64,000 nt of DNA from Rhodococcus sp. ABRD24. GTDB taxonomy: Bacteria > Actinomycetota > Actinomycetes > Mycobacteriales > Mycobacteriaceae. The stretch spans positions 4,712,001 to 4,776,000 of the forward strand of contig NZ_CP035319.1 of the NCBI RefSeq assembly GCF_004328705.1, written 5' to 3'. Position numbers and translations under genes: made by a program. How positions within the stretch are numbered: the first letter of the stretch is position 1; every line of letters starts with the position of its first letter. A model generated the notes under the pieces. That model was not told where the DNA came from. It did not search any database and saw only the letters and a program-made list of their open reading frames with translations. This document shows, piece by piece, positions 42,907 to 52,873 of this stretch.

Positions 42907-44651
42907 CCGTGCACGACTTGGTAATTCGAAACGGAACGGTGTGTGACGGTTCGGGTATACCCACCCGGGTCGCAGATGTCGCCGTGGACAACGGCATCAT
43001 CACCAAGGTCGGCCGCGTGGGTGGCGACCGAGGCCGCACCGAGATCGATGCTGAGGGTCAGCTTGTCACTCCCGGCTTCGTCGATATCCACACTCATTTC
43101 GACGGACAGGTGAGCTGGGATCCGCAGCTGACCCCCAGCTGCTGGCACGGCGTGACCAGCGTGGTGATGGGCAATTGTGGCGTCGGCTTCGCGCCCGCCC
43201 AGCCCGACCGGCACGACTGGCTGATCGGCCTGATGGAGGGTGTCGAGGACATCCCCGGGGCGTCACTGTCGGAAGGAATTACCTGGGAGTGGGAGACCTT
43301 TCCCGAGTACCTCGACGCGGTGGCGAAGGTGCCCCGGTCCATGGACGTAGCCGCACAGGTGCCGCATGGTGCGCTGCGTGCGTATGTGATGGGCGAGCGC
43401 GGCGCGGCGAACGAACCGCCAACTGAGGATGACCTGGAGCAGATGTGCAGGCTGGTTCGGGAAGGCCTGCACGCGGGTGCGATAGGTTTCTCCACCTCGC
43501 GGACCCTGACTCACCTGGCGATCACCGGCGATCCGGTGCCGGGCACCTTTGCCGCCGAGGAAGAACTGTTCGCGTTGGGCGGTGTGCTCGGCGAGGTCGG
43601 CACCGGAGTGTTCCAGCTCGTGCCGCTGGGTGCGGGCGGTGAGAAGGTCGACGACCCGTTGGGCGAGATCAAGTGGATGCGCAAGTTGTCCGCGGCGGTC
43701 GGCCGGCCGATCACATTCGGCCTGTTCCAGAACGATAACGACCCCGACGGTTGGCGCGAGCTGTTGCAGATCGCGGAGGACGCGGTGGCGGGCGGGGCGG
43801 ATCTGCATCCGCAGGTAGCGGGTCGACCGTTCAGCGTCATCGTCAGCCTCGACTCCACCCATCCATTCCACAAGCGCCCGTCGTACAGGAAGATCGCGCA
43901 TCTGCCCGCCGCGCGGCGGCGTGCCGCGATGCGCGATTCGGCTCTGCGTGAACGGATTCTGCGCGAGCGGCCCGTCGGTTCCGACCCACGATCGGCCCTG
44001 TTCCCGCAGGGCTACGAGCGACACTTCCCGATGACCACCACCTCGCCGAACTACGAGCCTGCAGCGGATCAGTCATTCGATGCTCTGGCACGGCGCACCG
44101 GCGCGAATCCAGAGGCGCTCATCTACGACTTCCTCGCTTCCGAGGACACAAGCGGCATGATCTTCCGTCCGCTGCTGGGGTATTCGGAATTCACCCTCGA
44201 CCCGATTCGCGAGATGCTGCTGCACCCGCAGGCGGTTCTGGGACTCAGCGACGCGGGGGCGCACTGCCGGTTGATCTGCGATTCGAGTACGCCCACGTCG
44301 ATGCTCACGCACTGGGTACGCGACCGGGATCGCGGAGAGCGACTGCCGTTGGAGTTCGTCGTCCGTAAACAGACCTGGGATACCGCGCGCCTCTACGGCT
44401 TGCGTGACCGCGGGCTGCTGCGGCCGGGATACCGGGCCGACATCAACGTGATCGATCTGGAGAGGTTGAGCCTGCACGCGCCGGAGTTCGTGTTCGACCT
44501 TCCCGCAGGTGGCGGTCGGCTCATCCAGAAGGCGGACGGCTACACCGCAACCGTGGTCGCGGGCGAGATCACCTACCGCGACGGGCGGCCGAGCGGTGCG
44601 CTGCCGGGCCAGCTGGTGCGCGGCCCCAAATCCGGCCCGGTGGTGCTGTGA
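42903..44651 (+). CDS. Amidohydrolase, D-aminoacylase-like (metallo-dependent hydrolase)
   Basis: This 582-residue protein has the metal motif DIHTHFDGQ near residue 62, the conserved [14 protein letters not shown] and the late catalytic-Asp block [12 protein letters not shown]. Homologues hydrolyse N-acyl-D-amino acids. Its place beside the FkbM methyltransferase matches Hyg7 of the hygromycin A cluster, reported (from memory) to act in methylenedioxy-ring formation, an unexpected use of this fold. Confidence 0.88.
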   Translation: MTVHDLVIRNGTVCDGSGIPTRVADVAVDNGIITKVGRVGGDRGRTEIDAEGQLVTPGFVDIHTHFDGQVSWDPQLTPSCWHGVTSVVMGNCGVGFAPAQPDRHDWLIGLMEGVEDIPGASLSEGITWEWETFPEYLDAVAKVPRSMDVAAQVPHGALRAYVMGERGAANEPPTEDDLEQMCRLVREGLHAGAIGFSTSRTLTHLAITGDPVPGTFAAEEELFALGGVLGEVGTGVFQLVPLGAGGEKVDDPLGEIKWMRKLSAAVGRPITFGLFQNDNDPDGWRELLQIAEDAVAGGADLHPQVAGRPFSVIVSLDSTHPFHKRPSYRKIAHLPAARRRAAMRDSALRERILRERPVGSDPRSALFPQGYERHFPMTTTSPNYEPAADQSFDALARRTGANPEALIYDFLASEDTSGMIFRPLLGYSEFTLDPIREMLLHPQAVLGLSDAGAHCRLICDSSTPTSMLTHWVRDRDRGERLPLEFVVRKQTWDTARLYGLRDRGLLRPGYRADINVIDLERLSLHAPEFVFDLPAGGGRLIQKADGYTATVVAGEITYRDGRPSGALPGQLVRGPKSGPVVL

Positions 44652-44694
44652 ACGCGTCGGACGAGACAACACTACTGCGGGAGAGGACTGCACC

Positions 44695-45930
44695 ATGACC
44701 AATGTTGTCGGGAAGCTCAGCCTCGACGGGTCGAAGGAGTTGCTGACGCGGGGCAGGTTGGTCGATGCCACCCTGTCCGAAGAGGACTACGTGATCGAGA
44801 GGGACCGGCTCGTCGACGGCGCCTACCCGGTGTACGGGGAACGTGCGCGCGGCGCCCGGGTGTGGGATGTCGACGGGAACGAGTATCTCGACTTCATCCT
44901 CGCCTACGGCACGATCATCCTCGGGCACGTCGATCCGGTCGTCACGAAGGCTGCGCAGCGGGAGATCGAGGAGGGGTTCTCGATCTCGCTGCGCAAGCAG
45001 ATTCACGTCGAGCTGGCTGAGCGGCTGGTGCAGACTATCCCCGGCGCCGAGCGGGTCTTCATTCTCAAGACCGGGTCGGATGCCACCAGCGCCGCAGTGC
45101 GTCTGGCGCGCGCGTACACAGGTCGCGATCGAGTGGTGCGCTGGGGTTACAACGGCTGGCATGACTGGGCGGCACAGCGCCCGGGTGGCATTCCGGAGAT
45201 GGTGCGCAGTCAGGTGGCAACATTCCAGTACAACGACCTGGACAGTCTGCGCCAGGTGTTCCGCAGTCACCCCGGCGAGATCGCCTGCCTGCTGCTGATG
45301 CCGTTCGAACTCGATTGCCCAGCACCGGGCTTCCTACAGGGTGCGATCGATCTGGCACACGAGCACGGTGCACTGGTGGTGTTCGACGAGATGCGCTCGG
45401 GATTCCGCGTCGCGCTGGGTGGGGCACAGGAATTGTTCGGCGTGCAAGCCGACTTGGCGACCTTCAGCAAGGCGATGGCCAACGGGTGGGCGGTGTCTGC
45501 CCTGACCGGTCGCGCCGATGTGATGGCGATGGTGGGGAGAACCCACATCTCGTCCACGTTCTACTCCAACACCGTATCGATGGCCGCGGCGGTGGCCACG
45601 ATCGATCAGCTCGCCGACGGGACGGCACTGGCCCGGGTGAAGGTGATGGGCGCGCGCTTGCAGGACGGGCTGGCGGCTCTGGTGCGCAAGCACGGGGTCC
45701 CCGCCGAAGTGCGTGGAGTACCGCAGATGCCGTTCTTGGCCTTCACCCATCCCGACGCAGACCGCTCGCGCCTGCTACAGGACACGTTCTTCGCGGAGAC
45801 TACGCGACGCGGTGTGCTGCTGCATCCGACGCACCATTGGTTCGTGTGCGCGGCTACTACCGACGCCGATATCGAGTACGTGCTTGCGGTCGGCGACGAG
45901 GCAATGCGACTCGCGGCTGGTGTGGCATGA
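44695..45930 (+). CDS. Class III PLP aminotransferase (glutamate-1-semialdehyde aminomutase-like)
   Basis: This 411-residue protein has the cofactor-binding SDATSAAVRLARAYTGR, the Asp of VVFDEMRSGFR and the Schiff-base Lys in TFSKAMANG. It probably transaminates a keto-inositol to the inosamine of hygromycin A (Hyg8 position). Start ATG 44695 follows GGGAGAGG. The stop overlaps the carrier-protein start. Confidence 0.9.
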   Translation: MTNVVGKLSLDGSKELLTRGRLVDATLSEEDYVIERDRLVDGAYPVYGERARGARVWDVDGNEYLDFILAYGTIILGHVDPVVTKAAQREIEEGFSISLRKQIHVELAERLVQTIPGAERVFILKTGSDATSAAVRLARAYTGRDRVVRWGYNGWHDWAAQRPGGIPEMVRSQVATFQYNDLDSLRQVFRSHPGEIACLLLMPFELDCPAPGFLQGAIDLAHEHGALVVFDEMRSGFRVALGGAQELFGVQADLATFSKAMANGWAVSALTGRADVMAMVGRTHISSTFYSNTVSMAAAVATIDQLADGTALARVKVMGARLQDGLAALVRKHGVPAEVRGVPQMPFLAFTHPDADRSRLLQDTFFAETTRRGVLLHPTHHWFVCAATTDADIEYVLAVGDEAMRLAAGVA

Positions 45931-46184
45931 GTACCGGCACCGACCTGGAAATCCTCGCGCTGGTACGGGCCCGCCTGGCTCGACGGCTGGGCGAGGACGA
46001 GGCGCTGTCCTGGCTGAGCGACACAGAGCCACTGGCCGAGGCCGGAGTGGATTCGGTGCTGCTCATAGGAGTGGTCAGTGAGCTGGAGCAGGAACTGGGT
46101 GTCGCGCTTGGCGACGATGCGGTGCTGGAGGCGGCGAGCATCGGTTCGCTCGCGGCCGTGCTGAGTCAGGGGGAGCGATCATGA
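45927..46184 (+). CDS. Acyl carrier protein 1
   Basis: This 85-residue carrier protein has its phosphopantetheine Ser at residue 43 in GVDSVLL. Four helices are apparent. It is coupled at both ends by ATGA overlaps and is immediately followed by the ketosynthase, so it likely carries the extender unit or the growing chain. Confidence 0.9.
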   Translation: MSTGTDLEILALVRARLARRLGEDEALSWLSDTEPLAEAGVDSVLLIGVVSELEQELGVALGDDAVLEAASIGSLAAVLSQGERS

Positions 46185-47356
46185 GTGTGACAACGCAGGC
46201 CGACCCGGTACGGGCGGCGCAGGACACCGCGCCGAACGCGGTTGCGATCACCGGCCTGGGTGCGTGCAGCCCGGGCGGGATCGGGGTGCCGGCGCTGTGG
46301 GAGGCGCTGTCTCGTGGCGAGTCGCATCGGCCGCATATCACCGAGTTCGACGTGGCGGGTGCGACGGTGCGTTGCGCGGGCCGGGTACCCGGACACGCGG
46401 TCGAGGTGAATGGCTGGCGGGTTCTCGACCTTGCCGAAACTGCGGTGCGAGAATCGATTGCGGGCATGGACGGCTCCTTGCTGGAGCGGACCGCGCTCGT
46501 GCTGGGTACGACCGACCCCGGTGTTGTGCCGCCACGGGCGGGACACCTGGCGGGTGATCTGGCTGCTGCGTGTGCGGAGCGGGTCGGTCTGGGTGGTGAG
46601 GCGATCACCGTCGCCAGCGCATCCGCCGCCGGCGCGACGGCCATCGGTGTTGCGCGCGATCTGATCGCGTCCGGTGCCGCATCCGCCGTCGTCGCGGGCG
46701 GTGCGGATGCGGTGACTGATATGGCGTTCCTCGGGCTGAACTCGCTACGCACGCTCGGCCCTGAAGGGTGCAAGCCGTTCAGTTCCCAGCGCCGGGGTAT
46801 CGGGCTGTCCGAGGGTGCTGCCGTGCTACGGCTGGAACCGCTCGACGTTTCCCGTGGCGGGTCCGAGTCTCCGAAGGCTGTGCTGGCGGGGTGCGGGCTG
46901 ACCAACGCGACCGGGCATCTGGCCGCCCCCGGTTCGGATGGGATCGAACTGTCGGTGCGACTTGCGCTGGCCGATGCGGGGTTGGTGCCCGAGGACATCG
47001 ATTTCGTCAATACCCACGGTCCCGGTACTCGTCGCGGTGATGATGCCGAAATCGCTGCGCTACGTGCGGTATTCGGCTCGCGGCTGGGTTCGATTCCGAT
47101 CAACAGCGTCAAAGGCGTGCTCTGGCACCTGCAGGGTGGGGCGGGTTCGGTGGAGGCGCTCGCCTGTGTGCTGTCGCTCGCCCATCAGACAATCACACCC
47201 ACTTGGGGCGCCGAGCCTGTGGACCCGTCGTACTCGGACCTCGACCTCGTCGTCGGGACAACGCCGCGGCCGGTTCGGGGACTCCGCACTGCCGTCACCA
47301 TCTCGTGCGGGCTCGGTGGCATGAACACGGCACTCGTCATTCGGAGGCCATTGTGA
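46181..47356 (+). CDS. Beta-ketoacyl-ACP synthase-like protein with Ser in place of the catalytic Cys
   Basis: This 391-residue thiolase-fold protein keeps both catalytic His motifs (VNTHGPGT; SVKGVLWHLQGGAG) and the ending CGLGGMNTALV. At the nucleophile position, however, it reads ASAAGATAIG where ACxSG is expected, placing Ser at residue 148. It may still condense with a Ser nucleophile, act as acyltransferase, or depend on the partner protein downstream. It corresponds by position to Hyg10. Confidence 0.87.
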   Translation: MSVTTQADPVRAAQDTAPNAVAITGLGACSPGGIGVPALWEALSRGESHRPHITEFDVAGATVRCAGRVPGHAVEVNGWRVLDLAETAVRESIAGMDGSLLERTALVLGTTDPGVVPPRAGHLAGDLAAACAERVGLGGEAITVASASAAGATAIGVARDLIASGAASAVVAGGADAVTDMAFLGLNSLRTLGPEGCKPFSSQRRGIGLSEGAAVLRLEPLDVSRGGSESPKAVLAGCGLTNATGHLAAPGSDGIELSVRLALADAGLVPEDIDFVNTHGPGTRRGDDAEIAALRAVFGSRLGSIPINSVKGVLWHLQGGAGSVEALACVLSLAHQTITPTWGAEPVDPSYSDLDLVVGTTPRPVRGLRTAVTISCGLGGMNTALVIRRPL

Positions 47357-48108
47357 ACGACTCGGTCGTGATCACCGCCGCGACCTCGGGTCCGGTGGAC
47401 ACTAGTAGCCTGTGGCGAGCGCATGCTGCCGGGGCGGATGGCAGGCGGGAAGTGAACACCCTGACCGGTGAGCTTCCGGAGCGAATCGCCGAGATCGCGG
47501 GCACGGCACTGGAGAACGGGCCGGATCCGGATCGCACCGGTTGCGTCTTGGGTTCGGTCTACGGATCAGGTCACGTCGCGGAGACTATTCGGGCGCGGCT
47601 CGACGCGGGGGCGCGGTCTTCACTGGCGCCGGAGTCCTTTGTTTACTTCAACGCCCACGGCGTCACGTCGATGCTGTGTCTGCGCCATCAGCTCAGGGGT
47701 TTCAGCACAACGGTTCTCGGCGTGGGCGCAGGCATGCAGGCACTGGGGGTCTCGCTACGCAGGATGCAGATGGGCGGGTGTCAGGCATTGTTGTGTGGCG
47801 GGTACGAGTTACTGAGCCCAGCCGCCGCGGCAGCGCTGGGTAGCGACCTCACGAATGGTTGGGCGGCATTCTTGTTACTCGAGACCGCAGATTCGGCTCG
47901 CGTTCGTGGTGCCGAGGTGCTGGCCGAGATCGGTTCCGTGGAGGTGGGACCGGCGGCGAGTGGGCCGGCCTCCGATGTCCGGGCAACCGCCCCCATCGCG
48001 GATATAGCGGCGGCACTGACTCTTCGGACTCCGTTGGTGGATCCGGTGACCGCGGTCGCGATGGGTAGAAGACACATCTATCGATGCACGGTGAGGGCCG
48101 CGGCATGA
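47353..48108 (+). CDS. Short ketosynthase-like partner (chain-length-factor-like)
   Basis: This 251-residue protein resembles only the N-terminal half of a ketosynthase plus a short tail. The nucleophile position is Val124 (GVGAGMQALG) and no catalytic His motifs follow. It starts at GTG 47353 inside the KS stop codon, so the two are made together and probably form a heterodimer like KS-CLF pairs. Confidence 0.8.
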   Translation: MNDSVVITAATSGPVDTSSLWRAHAAGADGRREVNTLTGELPERIAEIAGTALENGPDPDRTGCVLGSVYGSGHVAETIRARLDAGARSSLAPESFVYFNAHGVTSMLCLRHQLRGFSTTVLGVGAGMQALGVSLRRMQMGGCQALLCGGYELLSPAAAAALGSDLTNGWAAFLLLETADSARVRGAEVLAEIGSVEVGPAASGPASDVRATAPIADIAAALTLRTPLVDPVTAVAMGRRHIYRCTVRAAA

Positions 48109-49469
48109 AGACGAACAACACGCTGCTCGACGTCCTTACTCGCCACGTCCGTGAGGGCCGCGGAGATCGGCCGGCCGTCATCGACTCGCGCGGGACAACC
48201 ACTTACGCTGAGCTGGCGCGGGCCGTGGAAGAACGCGCGCGCGGGTTCCGGGCGGACGGTGTGAAACCGGGTACTCCGATCGGCATCGTGATGACCTCCC
48301 GGGTCGAGTCCATAGTTGAGTTCGCCGCCGCCAACGCTGTGCACGCGGCCATCCTTGTTCTGCAGGAACGGATGGCTGCGGGCGAACGCACCGCGGCGTT
48401 GGCTGATTTCGACGCCGCCATGTTGATCGGGCCGGATGGGGTCGAGCGGCTGAAACCCGCGACGCGGTCTTGCGACGATCCGACCTTCGCGATGACCAGT
48501 TCGGGCACCACCGGACGGCCGAAGGTAATCGCTCGGGAATGGTATGGCACGCTACAGAACTCGGAGATATTTGCGCAGACTTTCGGTATCGAGGCCGGCG
48601 ACATCGTGCTCACCACGAGCCCTCTCGGCCACAGCTACGCCATCGAGGCCGGCACTCTCGCGGTGTTCTCTGCCGGAGCGTGCCAGCTCATACCCGAGGG
48701 GCCCCTGAGTCCAGCTCAGGCGCGGGTGCTGATCCAGCAGCATCGGCCGTCAATTCTGCAGACCGTCCCGATCGTCCTCGACTGGTGGGGGCGTGGTGGT
48801 ATCGCCCGGGCGGCGGCGTGGCGCAAGTGTGTCAGCGCGGGCGACACACTGCCCGCCCCGGCTGCCGCATGGTGGCGCGCCGAGGGCGTTCCAGTCTTCG
48901 ACCACTACGGCAACTCGGAGTTGGGCCAACTCACGCTGGATCCGGAGGGGGGATCCCTGACGGGTGTTGTGGGACAACCTCTTCCCGAGGTGCAGCTGCG
49001 CGCCGGTGACGGTGGTCCCGGCCCGGTCGTGGCTCGCTTCCCCGGACTCTTCCCGGTGCGGTTCGAGGCCGGCCAGGCAGTTCCACTGGCCGACGCCGAA
49101 GGTTGGGTCACCACCGGTGACCTCGGCGTACTCGAGCGCGGCGGGCTGCGACTGACCGGGCGCAGCGACATGGTCATCAACATCGGTGGCAACAAGGTCT
49201 CCCCGGTCGAGGTCGAAGAGGTCATTCGCTCGCTGCCTGGCGTTCAGGATTGCGCCGTCGTGGGCCGTCCTGGACCGGATGGGAAAAGCCAGGTTTGGGC
49301 GTTCGTCGAGGCAGGGGTTGACAACTTCGACGGCGCGGCGTTGCGTCGCCGGGCGGGCGACCTGCTGACGTCGTTCAAGGTGCCCGCGGTGATTCGCCGA
49401 GTCGACGCACTGCCCAGGACTGGCAGCGGGAAGCTGCGCCGAAGCCTGCTGATCGAGGACGAGAGCTGA
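48105..49469 (+). CDS. AMP-dependent acyl/aryl-ACP or -CoA ligase
   Basis: This 454-residue ANL-superfamily enzyme has the P-loop TSSGTTGRPK, the adenine-site YGNSELG, GWVTTGDLG and the C-terminal Lys in RTGSGKLRR. It likely activates 4-hydroxybenzoate and loads the following carrier protein. It is shorter than typical CoA ligases, with a compact N-terminal domain. Coupled to the KS-like gene by four bases. Confidence 0.9.
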   Translation: MKTNNTLLDVLTRHVREGRGDRPAVIDSRGTTTYAELARAVEERARGFRADGVKPGTPIGIVMTSRVESIVEFAAANAVHAAILVLQERMAAGERTAALADFDAAMLIGPDGVERLKPATRSCDDPTFAMTSSGTTGRPKVIAREWYGTLQNSEIFAQTFGIEAGDIVLTTSPLGHSYAIEAGTLAVFSAGACQLIPEGPLSPAQARVLIQQHRPSILQTVPIVLDWWGRGGIARAAAWRKCVSAGDTLPAPAAAWWRAEGVPVFDHYGNSELGQLTLDPEGGSLTGVVGQPLPEVQLRAGDGGPGPVVARFPGLFPVRFEAGQAVPLADAEGWVTTGDLGVLERGGLRLTGRSDMVINIGGNKVSPVEVEEVIRSLPGVQDCAVVGRPGPDGKSQVWAFVEAGVDNFDGAALRRRAGDLLTSFKVPAVIRRVDALPRTGSGKLRRSLLIEDES

Positions 49470-49482
49470 GAAGGAGCAACAC

Positions 49483-49779
49483 ATGACCGAGAACATCAAC
49501 ACCGCCCGGACCGACAGTGAGCGAGACATCGTCATGGAGCTCATCACCACGGTACTGTCCGAGCGCCCGCACCTTCCTAAGTCGCTCGACGCGACGACCA
49601 CCCTGCATGAGATCGGCATGGACTCGCTCGATCTGATCGTCGTCTTCTCGCGTTTCGAAGAGCGCTGGGGCGTGCCTTACAGCGAGGAGGAGACGGACTG
49701 GACCGTCTTCGAAACCCTGGGTGCGCTGGCCGATACGCTGGTCGCCCGGGCGCGTGCGGCGGGTCGGGAGCTGCAATGA
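49483..49779 (+). CDS. Acyl carrier protein 2
   Basis: This 98-residue carrier protein has its phosphopantetheine Ser at residue 48 in IGMDSLDLIV. AAGGAG precedes the start. Placed between the AMP-ligase and the BtrH-like acyltransferase, it could accept the aryl starter or hand the finished chain to the amine. Confidence 0.92.
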   Translation: MTENINTARTDSERDIVMELITTVLSERPHLPKSLDATTTLHEIGMDSLDLIVVFSRFEERWGVPYSEEETDWTVFETLGALADTLVARARAAGRELQ

Positions 49780-50816
49780 CCGCGACGGTCCACCCCCGTC
49801 TGCCCACATTCGATCAGCAGGGCGCCCTCGGGTGGCGTGACCGCGCACTGGACGGGCTGAACTGCATATTGCGTTGCGTCGAGTCGGTATTGCGGTTCCG
49901 GGGGCTGGAAGCGCTCGAGGTGGCCCGTGCTCTCAACGGAGCGTTGGATCCCGTCGGCCGCGACCTCGCGAAGGACTTCGACGGATGCCGGGTGCACTAC
50001 CGCACCGCCTTCGGTGAAGGCAACCGAAATGTCCCCTTCGTGCTGGATCGGCTCGGCGCGGGCGAGCCGGTGATGGTGCTACCGGACCGATTCCATCTTC
50101 CCGGCGACGTTTACGAGGGCCGGTATCACTTCCACGATCACGCGGTGCTGGCGGTGGAGTTCTCTCCGGAGCGTAGCGAGATGACGGTCCTGGACACCGA
50201 TGCCGATCCCGAGAACGGATTCCGGCGGCTCTGGGAAATCACCGAGGCAGAGCATCAGCTGTTCACATGGGTCGGCACAGTTGAGCTGACTGCGAAACCG
50301 GACAACCGTAGGGGCGAGGACTACTTCGCCGCGCGGGTGGCCGGCGATACACCCCTGCTGATCACGGGAGCCGCCGCACTCGGTGCGCTCATCGATGAAT
50401 TGACTGATGCGGGTTTGGGTTTGGTGACCGCCCGAGCACTACACGTTCTGGTCCTCGGCGACATCCAGCCGCTGCTGTTCATCTACGGGCATTCGCTCGC
50501 CGTGACTGAGGACGACGCGCTGCCGCCGGAGGTGGCCGAGGTGCGGGCCGCTGCCTTGGCGTCCCGGGTGTGTGCCAAGCGTTTGGGGACCGCCCTGATC
50601 GCGGCGCACGAGAACTCCGAACCGCAAGCGGTGTATCCGAGGGTGCTCGAACTCGCCCGCCCGCTGCGGACCGCTCTGGATCGATTGGGAGTGGCCCTGG
50701 TCGCTGCGGGTGGCGCGCAGGGGCCGCAAGACCCCGAGGCGCTGCCCCGATTGCGGGAGCGCTTCGCCCACATCGAGCGAAGTTGCTTCCCGGTCTCCGA
50801 GGATGCGGCGACGTGA
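49776..50816 (+). CDS. BtrH-like (C39-peptidase-fold) acyltransferase, probable amide-forming enzyme
   Basis: This 346-residue protein resembles the BtrH N-terminal domain: a Cys in the opening helix ([16 protein letters not shown]), a His ([11 protein letters not shown]) and a following Asp (MTVLDTDAD) give a papain-like triad. BtrH moves an acyl group from a carrier protein to an aminoglycoside amine. Here the natural reaction would be transfer of the cinnamoyl chain to the aminocyclitol. Similarity is by motif order only. Confidence 0.6.
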   Translation: MTATVHPRLPTFDQQGALGWRDRALDGLNCILRCVESVLRFRGLEALEVARALNGALDPVGRDLAKDFDGCRVHYRTAFGEGNRNVPFVLDRLGAGEPVMVLPDRFHLPGDVYEGRYHFHDHAVLAVEFSPERSEMTVLDTDADPENGFRRLWEITEAEHQLFTWVGTVELTAKPDNRRGEDYFAARVAGDTPLLITGAAALGALIDELTDAGLGLVTARALHVLVLGDIQPLLFIYGHSLAVTEDDALPPEVAEVRAAALASRVCAKRLGTALIAAHENSEPQAVYPRVLELARPLRTALDRLGVALVAAGGAQGPQDPEALPRLRERFAHIERSCFPVSEDAAT

Positions 50817-51556
50817 CCCCGACCGTGGCTCTCGTGACCGGCGGCTCCGGACCGTTGGGTGGTGCGATAGCGCATGCGCTGGCCCGATCCGGATACGCGG
50901 CGGTGGCCGTGCACGCCCACCATGACGCCGGCGCCGCGGAAGCGGCGGCCGACCGGGTGCGCGCGGTGGGCGCGAAGTCCACTGTCGTGCTTGCTGATCT
51001 CGCCGAGCGTACCGCGCCTGCGCGGCTGGTCGATCAGGTCGTTGCCGAACTCGGCGGGCTCGACGCGCTCGTGGTCAACCACGGCGTGCATCGTGACCGG
51101 CCGCTCGTCGCCGCCTCCGACGCGGAATGGGACGAGCAGATCGACACCAATCTCGCGGGCACGTTCCGCAGCGTGCGGGCGGCGCTGCGGGTAATGACCC
51201 GACGGTCGAGCGGGAGGTTAGTGCTGGTGTCCTCAGTCGCCGGGTTGCGCGGACAGCCGGGGCAGGCGGTGTACGCGGCCAGCAAATCGGGTTTGCATGG
51301 ATTGACGTGGACGGCTGCCCGCGAATACGGCCGGTTCGGGATCACCTGTAACTGCGTTGCCCCTGGACTGATGGAGGGCACACCCGCACACGCCGGGCTC
51401 TCCGAGCAGGTGCGGAACTCGGTGGTCGAACGGACCCCGCTCGGCCGGCCGGGCCGGGTCGAGGAGGTCGCCGAGGTGGTGGCGTTCCTGTGCTCGCCGG
51501 CGGCCTCCTACGTATCCGGCCAAGTGATCGCGGTCGATGGCGGGATGACGAGCTGA
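50813..51556 (+). CDS. SDR-family 3-ketoacyl-ACP reductase (FabG-like)
   Basis: This 247-residue protein has the NADPH motif [17 protein letters not shown], and the Ser-Tyr-Lys set (LVSSVAGL ... VYAASKSG). It ends in the FabG-type [12 protein letters not shown]. It should reduce the single beta-keto group before dehydration. GTG 50813 overlaps the previous stop. Confidence 0.92.
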   Translation: MTPTVALVTGGSGPLGGAIAHALARSGYAAVAVHAHHDAGAAEAAADRVRAVGAKSTVVLADLAERTAPARLVDQVVAELGGLDALVVNHGVHRDRPLVAASDAEWDEQIDTNLAGTFRSVRAALRVMTRRSSGRLVLVSSVAGLRGQPGQAVYAASKSGLHGLTWTAAREYGRFGITCNCVAPGLMEGTPAHAGLSEQVRNSVVERTPLGRPGRVEEVAEVVAFLCSPAASYVSGQVIAVDGGMTS

Positions 51557-51562
51557 TCGTGG

Positions 51563-52873
51563 ATGACGACCGATGATGGGAGATCCGTGAGCGAGCGAGT
51601 TTTGTTCTTCCCCTGGGGCTTCGGTGGTGGGGCAGCCTATACAGGCCGATGTCTGGTGCTGGCTGCAGCGCTGGCCGAGGCCGGTGACGAGGTGATCTTC
51701 GCCGACTCCGGGCTGAGTGCAATGGTGCGCGAGGCCGGATTCCCGGTACTCGAATCCGCAGCCGAGGCACCCCGGCCGAGCAACCGGCACTCGGTTCCCC
51801 CTTACTTGCCCTTCGCCGATGTGGAACGGGTCTTCGCGGTGGCGGCGAGCTTTCATCGCGAGGATCGGGTCCGGGCGCGGATCGCCGCCGACGCGGAGCT
51901 GATCGAGCGGTCTCAGCCGACCGCGGTGGTCATCGACATGTCGCCCACCGCGGCGCTGGCCGCGCGGGCAGCGGGTTTGCCCGTGATCTCGCTGGCCGAC
52001 GCCGATTTCGTCACTCCGTGCGCCAATGGCTGGATGCCGTGGTCGACGGTGGCTCCGCGGGACCTGCTCCCGCATCCGTCGAGCCTGCCGGTGTGGGACA
52101 TGATGTCGAGCGAGTTGGGCCTGGGTCCGGTCGAGCGTGCCGAACATCTACTGTGGGGCGACGTCACACTGATCTCCAGCCATCCCGACTTGGAACCACT
52201 CGGCGGGCCGCCGCACCGCGGTGAGCTGCACTACGTCGGCCCCATGTACTGGAATCCGCCTCGGCCGGTTGGCGATCCGCCACCGGATACCGACCTGTCG
52301 AGGGTCTACGTCACCATTGGTAGCGGCGGCACTGCGGGAAAGCGGGCGTTGGGCAATATCTTCGATGCTTGCGCCGGGCAGCCGTGGACGGTCTATGTGT
52401 CAGGTGGTTTCGCCGACCTGACCGACCTGACCATCCCGGACAACGTCCACCTCGCCGGATTCACCGGCCTGGACACGCCATTGGCTTGGGCGGATGTCGT
52501 ACTCAGCCACGGCGGATCCGCGACGGTGCTGGCCACGCTCCTGCACGGCAAGCCCTCGGTGATCATGCCGTTCATGTCGGAGCAGGAGATGAACGGCCGG
52601 CGTTTGGTCGCCGACAGCGGCGCGGGTGTGCTGCTGCGCACCAGCACGACCACCTCGCACGGTCGTTTGGCCTTCACTGACCGGTATTCCGGCCCGGCCG
52701 ACCAGTCGCAGGTCGGAGCCTTCGACATTCGACAGGGCATCGCGGAGGTGCTCGGCGACCAGGCATTCACCGCGGCCGCTCGGCAGTGGGGCGTCCGCTT
52801 GCGCGAACTCGGGTCGAGAAATGACATCGTGGCACTGACGTATTCGGCGATCTCGGCGGGGGTAACGCGGTGA
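51563..52873 (+). CDS. GT1-family (GT-B) glycosyltransferase
   Basis: This 436-residue protein has the nucleotide-sugar site in the C-terminal half (LSHGGSATVLATLLHGKPSVIMPF) typical of UGT/MGT-like enzymes. It likely attaches the fucofuranosyl group to the phenol of the acyl chain (Hyg16 position). ATG 51563 is taken; GTG 51587 is an alternative. Stop overlaps the next GTG. Confidence 0.9.
   Translation: MTTDDGRSVSERVLFFPWGFGGGAAYTGRCLVLAAALAEAGDEVIFADSGLSAMVREAGFPVLESAAEAPRPSNRHSVPPYLPFADVERVFAVAASFHREDRVRARIAADAELIERSQPTAVVIDMSPTAALAARAAGLPVISLADADFVTPCANGWMPWSTVAPRDLLPHPSSLPVWDMMSSELGLGPVERAEHLLWGDVTLISSHPDLEPLGGPPHRGELHYVGPMYWNPPRPVGDPPPDTDLSRVYVTIGSGGTAGKRALGNIFDACAGQPWTVYVSGGFADLTDLTIPDNVHLAGFTGLDTPLAWADVVLSHGGSATVLATLLHGKPSVIMPFMSEQEMNGRRLVADSGAGVLLRTSTTTSHGRLAFTDRYSGPADQSQVGAFDIRQGIAEVLGDQAFTAAARQWGVRLRELGSRNDIVALTYSAISAGVTR

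Noticed and set aside
46181..50816. Highly reducing type II polyene pathway
   Set aside because: KS pair, carrier proteins, KR and DH suggested a polyene, but the degenerate KS partner, the trans AT and the aminocyclitol and furanose genes fit a single extension better.
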